DNA of 64,000 bases from Mesostigma viride (Eukaryota; Streptophyta; Mesostigmatophyceae; Mesostigmatales; Mesostigmataceae), in the NCBI GenBank assembly GCA_009746045.1, contig RPFO01000079.1:1506785-1570784 (forward strand). The letters run 5' to 3'. Under the pieces are notes generated by a model that searched no databases, was not told where the DNA came from, and worked only from the letters and a program-made list of their open reading frames with translations. The position numbers were made by a program, and so were the translations under genes. This document shows positions 21,971-64,000 of the stretch, one piece after another (positions within the stretch are counted from its first letter, which is position 1; every line of letters begins with the position of its first letter).

Positions 21971-22285
21971 TTAACCCGTAGTTGATCCGTTGACTACTAT
22001 ACCCCACCTGTCGGGTACAGCTGTATAATAGTTTGACAAACTAACGGTCAAATTTCGCGCCACGCCGCGAGCGCTTCGCCACTTGTGACGGATGTCAGTG
22101 GTCCGGTGGGTCCATAAACACTAATGAGGGGCGAAGGTGAATAGGTGATGCATGGAGGTTTGGGGGTAGTATTCACCATATAGCCTGGTATTAAATTACA
22201 ACGTGCATTGAGAATGTATCACGTCATTCACGTGACTTTGGCGGGAAACTTTCACTCCGCCTTTAGCGCGCGCGTAATAAACCCA
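21971..22285. other. Intergenic, nothing recognised
   Basis: No gene, RNA or transposon domain is recognised in this stretch. Confidence 0.4.
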
Positions 22286-22326
22286 AATTAATTAGACTCG
22301 TGCTCCCGTTGGGGAGTCACGGAGCA
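22286..22326 (-). mobile_element. 41-nt end fragment of the LINE-like tail
   Basis: AATTAATTAG followed by CTCGTGCTCCCGTTGGGGAG and CACGGAGCA matches only the last part of the shared tail. It stops at the base of the terminal stem-loop. This looks like an extreme 5' truncation during target-primed reverse transcription. A GATG microsatellite follows at 22335. Confidence 0.8.
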
Positions 22327-24165
22327 TTAACCCCGATGGATGGATGGATGGGTGCAAACAGTCCTACCGGTCTAATCTATCTACAACATCTATCTACAAC
22401 ATCTATCTACAAAATCTATCAACATCAACTCTAGTACCCTCAACAGCTACCCTAGGGGACCTGTCTGGCGTGCTTCCCGTAATGCGCGCGTAATGAGATA
22501 TGGCTGCCAACGTGCCTCTGTCACGAAAATTTTTGCGTCTCGCGGCTTGAAACGGTTCACTATGTATGTTGCTCAGAATGACGATGCATGATTTTTGTAG
22601 GTCATGTTATAATTTAATTGAATTTAATTTTAACTGACGCATACTGTAATCATATGTACAGCAGGGTATGCCTCGTATTTCGGACGAGATTAGGCAGCGT
22701 AGGATAGCATTTGTAGGACATCTTGCTGCTCGCACCAGCCACTGAGGTCGACACCGCCCGTGGTCTGGCCGGCCCCCAGCGGCTTGGCCAACTTGGGCGG
22801 CATATTTTGACCTGGCCTGGCCCCAAGGACATTCCCAGGATGCTAGGTAAACCTGCCATGAACTACACCCAGATGTTGCTGGCCGACCTAGTGGTCCCAG
22901 CTCAGTTTGAACACCGCATCCACTCCCTCTCCCTTCTTTGAACTGCCATGCAGAACAAGAAGCGGTGGCAGAAGATTGTCCAGGCTCACACGCCAGCCCC
23001 TGTGGGCAAGCCACCTCCCCCCAAGCGGAAGGGCGTTTTGCTGAGTAGTGTAGTTAGGATTTTATAGACTAGATAGCTTAGAGTTAGGTTCGTTCGATTA
23101 CGCGGATTCCCCCACCTCCACCCCCCATCCAGGAATATGTGCTACATGATCTCACCACGGAGGCATGTTATAATTTAATTTAATTTTTTTAAATATGTAC
23201 AGCGAATCGCCCTCGTGCACGCCCCCCCCAAACCCTCCTTCCGGCCTCGTACGTACAACCCAAGAGATCTCCTTCAGTCTTCAGATGGTCAATATACATA
23301 TTCATTTCACTCTGATGTAAGTTATTATAATGATTTTTAATACATATTAGGCCCCCCCACAGGGTCCACCTGTAGTGGTAGAGGACCCTCAAGTTTATAC
23401 CCTGACAATATATACCTACATACTTTATCATTAATTAATTAATTAATAGACACGTGACTTTATCATTCTCAATGAATATATACTTACGATCAGGTACGTA
23501 TTATAAAAAAAGTCCCCAAAGTTTACGTCTGACACGTAACAAAAATTCCAAAAAACTCTTTCGTACGATAAGAGACACAATCATAATGATGTATGAGTTG
23601 AGTTTAGTTGAGTTTATTCCCGCGCCGGTGGTCCGACAGGGTTAGTTATGCATTAGGGCCACTACGGTAGAATGGCGCCCAAAGGGCATCTGTCATGGCG
23701 AAAGTGCTGGTCCCTTGGTCAGCTGACTGCAGTGTCCAGCTGACTGCACAATGTCCAGCGAACACAGAGACTGCACTGTAATTTATAATCGGCTCATGAT
23801 TATCTGCTCATGACAAATTCTATCGTTGTCATGACGATTTGTGTTGGCTATAGCTACAGAGTAGCTACTTCCACCGGCTGCGCAGTTCGCACCGGCTGCA
23901 TTTCCTTTTATCCCGACGGCCGCTGAGAGGTGTCGGACTGTCGGTCACGTGCGCGAACGCGGTGGTCGACATACTCACAACCGCTGCGTTTCAACGGAAG
24001 CGACCGCTCTCCTACGACCACTTCTGTGCACCCTACTGGTCTCGGTACTATGGGCTCAAAAAACAGCTCGATTCTCAACTCGTCTAACAGCCCATGTGCT
24101 TATTAAGCTGTAATGTTGCTGTTTGAGGTAGGTGCACATTAGGTCAGGCACCTTTTCGTCATATC
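22327..24165. other. Intergenic, including the 5' flank of the peptidase gene
   Basis: A CATCTATCTACAA triplication lies at 22375-22425. Around 22700-23050 there are GC-rich coding-like fragments (for example NYTQMLLADLVVPAQFEHR) in changing frames, with no recognised family; this may be a decayed gene or transposon piece. TTAATTAATAGACACGTGAC at about 23438-23457 starts like the element at the right edge of the window. At 23715-23760 GTCCAGCTGACTGCA-like segments repeat. The ~500 bp before 24166 must contain the peptidase promoter, but no element is recognised. Confidence 0.45.
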
Positions 24166-62830
<38,665 letters not shown>

Positions 62831-63235
62831 AAAGTTCTCCCCGGGGGAGGAGCATACTGGGGTGTGCCCAGGTGGGCTCACTTTTTAAAGAAGCAGCTTG
62901 CTGGCTGCCCTTCTTGAAGCATTCCGGTGCATTAGTCCAGACTGTTCAGGGAATTCTCAATAAAGTCGCCCAGATTGAAGGCACTGATAGGTGCACCATC
63001 ATTGATGACTTTTCTACGCACAAACTATATTGGACAGGAGCCTGGGGGGGATGTTTCATCATGAGGTCATGATATGTTTATGGTACTACAAAGCTAGAGT
63101 GCGTGAACATGATTGATATCTTCTAAAACATGTCCTTGCCGCAAAGGCATGCAGGAGCGTGCAACGTCTAGTCAATGGTCAACGATTTTTAGATTTGCAA
63201 CTTATCTAGAGCTAGATATTGACGAAAGACATGAA
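62831..63235 (+). other. 3' flank of the peptidase gene
   Basis: This follows the stop at 62830. An AATAAA at about 62958 could act as a polyadenylation signal. No gene is supported. Confidence 0.45.
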
Positions 63236-64000
63236 TTAATTAGTTAATTAATTGACACGTAACTGCGTCACGTGAGCAGAAGTCCTCAGTGGGAGGGGAA
63301 CATGGGATGGAATGTATGATGAATGATGCTAGCTATCTAGTACCTAGTTTCAGGGTTGTGGGCACCACGGCCCGAATCGCTATGAATGCCAAACTGGGTC
63401 ACACGCGGAGCCCCCACTGACTTGGGGGTGGTCTCTTTCATCACTACTTGCCACCTATCCTTGCGAGCCATCTGCCTCCGTATTACAGACAAACCAGGAG
63501 GCTGCCCGGGCGTGAGCCCGTCCCATCTAGGGAAGCCCGACTGGGGTGGATGGATGGAGCTATCTAGTTCCTAGTTACATGCAGCTAGGTTTGCGGGCAC
63601 CACGGCCCGAATCGCTAGCTAGCTATGCATGCATGCCAAATTACTTGGTCACACGCGCAACCCCCACCGACTGGAGGGTGGTGTAATTCATTACTTACTG
63701 TCTGCCACCTATCTGTACGTGTCATCTGCGCCTCCATATTACAGACAAACCAGGGGGCTCCCTGGGCGTTAACCCGCATCGTTGTAACGTGCCAAGCCTA
63801 TCGGCCAGACACGTTGGGAAAGATCGTTTCTATTACGGGACTATCGTCCCGGGTTTAATGCCTGCCTGAGATTAATTCATTAATTAATAGACACGTGACT
63901 GCGTCACGTGAGCAGAAGTCCTCAGTGGGAGGGGAACATGGGATGGAATGGATGGTGTAAGCTATCTAGGTCCTAGTTACAGGGGTGTGGGCACCGCGGC
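63236..64000 (+). repeat. Tandemly repeated TTAA-associated element running off the right edge
   Basis: A start module (TTAATTAAT-GACACGT-ACTGCGTCACGTGAGCAG...) occurs at about 63240 and again at about 63878. Between them, a ~235-bp module with GGGCACCACGGCCCGAATCG, GGTCACACGCG and TATTACAGACAAACCAGG occurs at about 63357 and 63593; a third begins at 63970. The start module has CACGTGAC-TGC-GTCACGTG, a perfect 8-bp inverted repeat (63891-63909). Family unknown. No protein is seen. Confidence 0.75.

Overview
The window looks like nuclear DNA of a green alga, probably a chlorophyte, with a large, repeat-rich genome. Three things point there: a GC-rich, intron-containing gene for a plastid-type pyruvate dehydrogenase E1 alpha with a transit-like N terminus; a tyrosine-recombinase retrotransposon built like those known from volvocine algae; and an interstitial tract of plant-type telomere repeat (CCCTAAA/TTTAGGG). 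I cannot name the species. Only two host genes are supported, both on the + strand: pyruvate dehydrogenase E1 alpha (269-3211, 3 exons) and an M16A insulin-degrading-enzyme-like metallopeptidase (24166-62830, 24 exons, 38.7 kb of genome for 3.1 kb of coding sequence).

Between them (about 3.2-24.1 kb) lies a transposon graveyard. Its centre is a nearly complete split-direct-repeat tyrosine-recombinase (PAT/Kangaroo-like) retrotransposon on the minus strand (6601-11989), inserted in an (AATT)n tract. Around it are copies of a LINE-like family: three ORF1-only copies (3.98-6.2, 11.99-12.94 and 19.5-21.6 kb), one copy with the C-terminal end of an ORF2 carrying a zinc knuckle and an RPD...DV endonuclease-like motif (18.0-19.1 kb), and a 41-nt end fragment (22.3 kb). 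The ORF1-only copies at 12 and 21 kb and the ORF2 copy share a nearly identical tail of about 108 nt ending in (TTAA)n.

The peptidase gene could be rebuilt exon by exon: 24 GT-AG-bounded exons join in frame to 1047 codons, with HxxEH and the distal zinc-binding Glu at the same spacing as in insulysin. Its introns hold most of the unusual sequence: an 8.4-kb array of about 300 copies of a 28-bp unit that contains a consensus-like 5' splice site, a 1.5-kb non-autonomous hAT-like element with an 8-bp target duplication, a telomere-repeat insertion flanked by a 33-bp duplication of an exon start, and many micro- and minisatellites. In at least seven introns the end of the upstream exon plus its 5' splice site recurs downstream as degenerate copies. 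In intron 15 the arrays near the two ends are complementary to each other.

The right edge (63.2-64.0 kb) enters another tandemly repeated, TTAA-associated element. Most long open frames in the repeats are artefacts of microsatellites and were not annotated.
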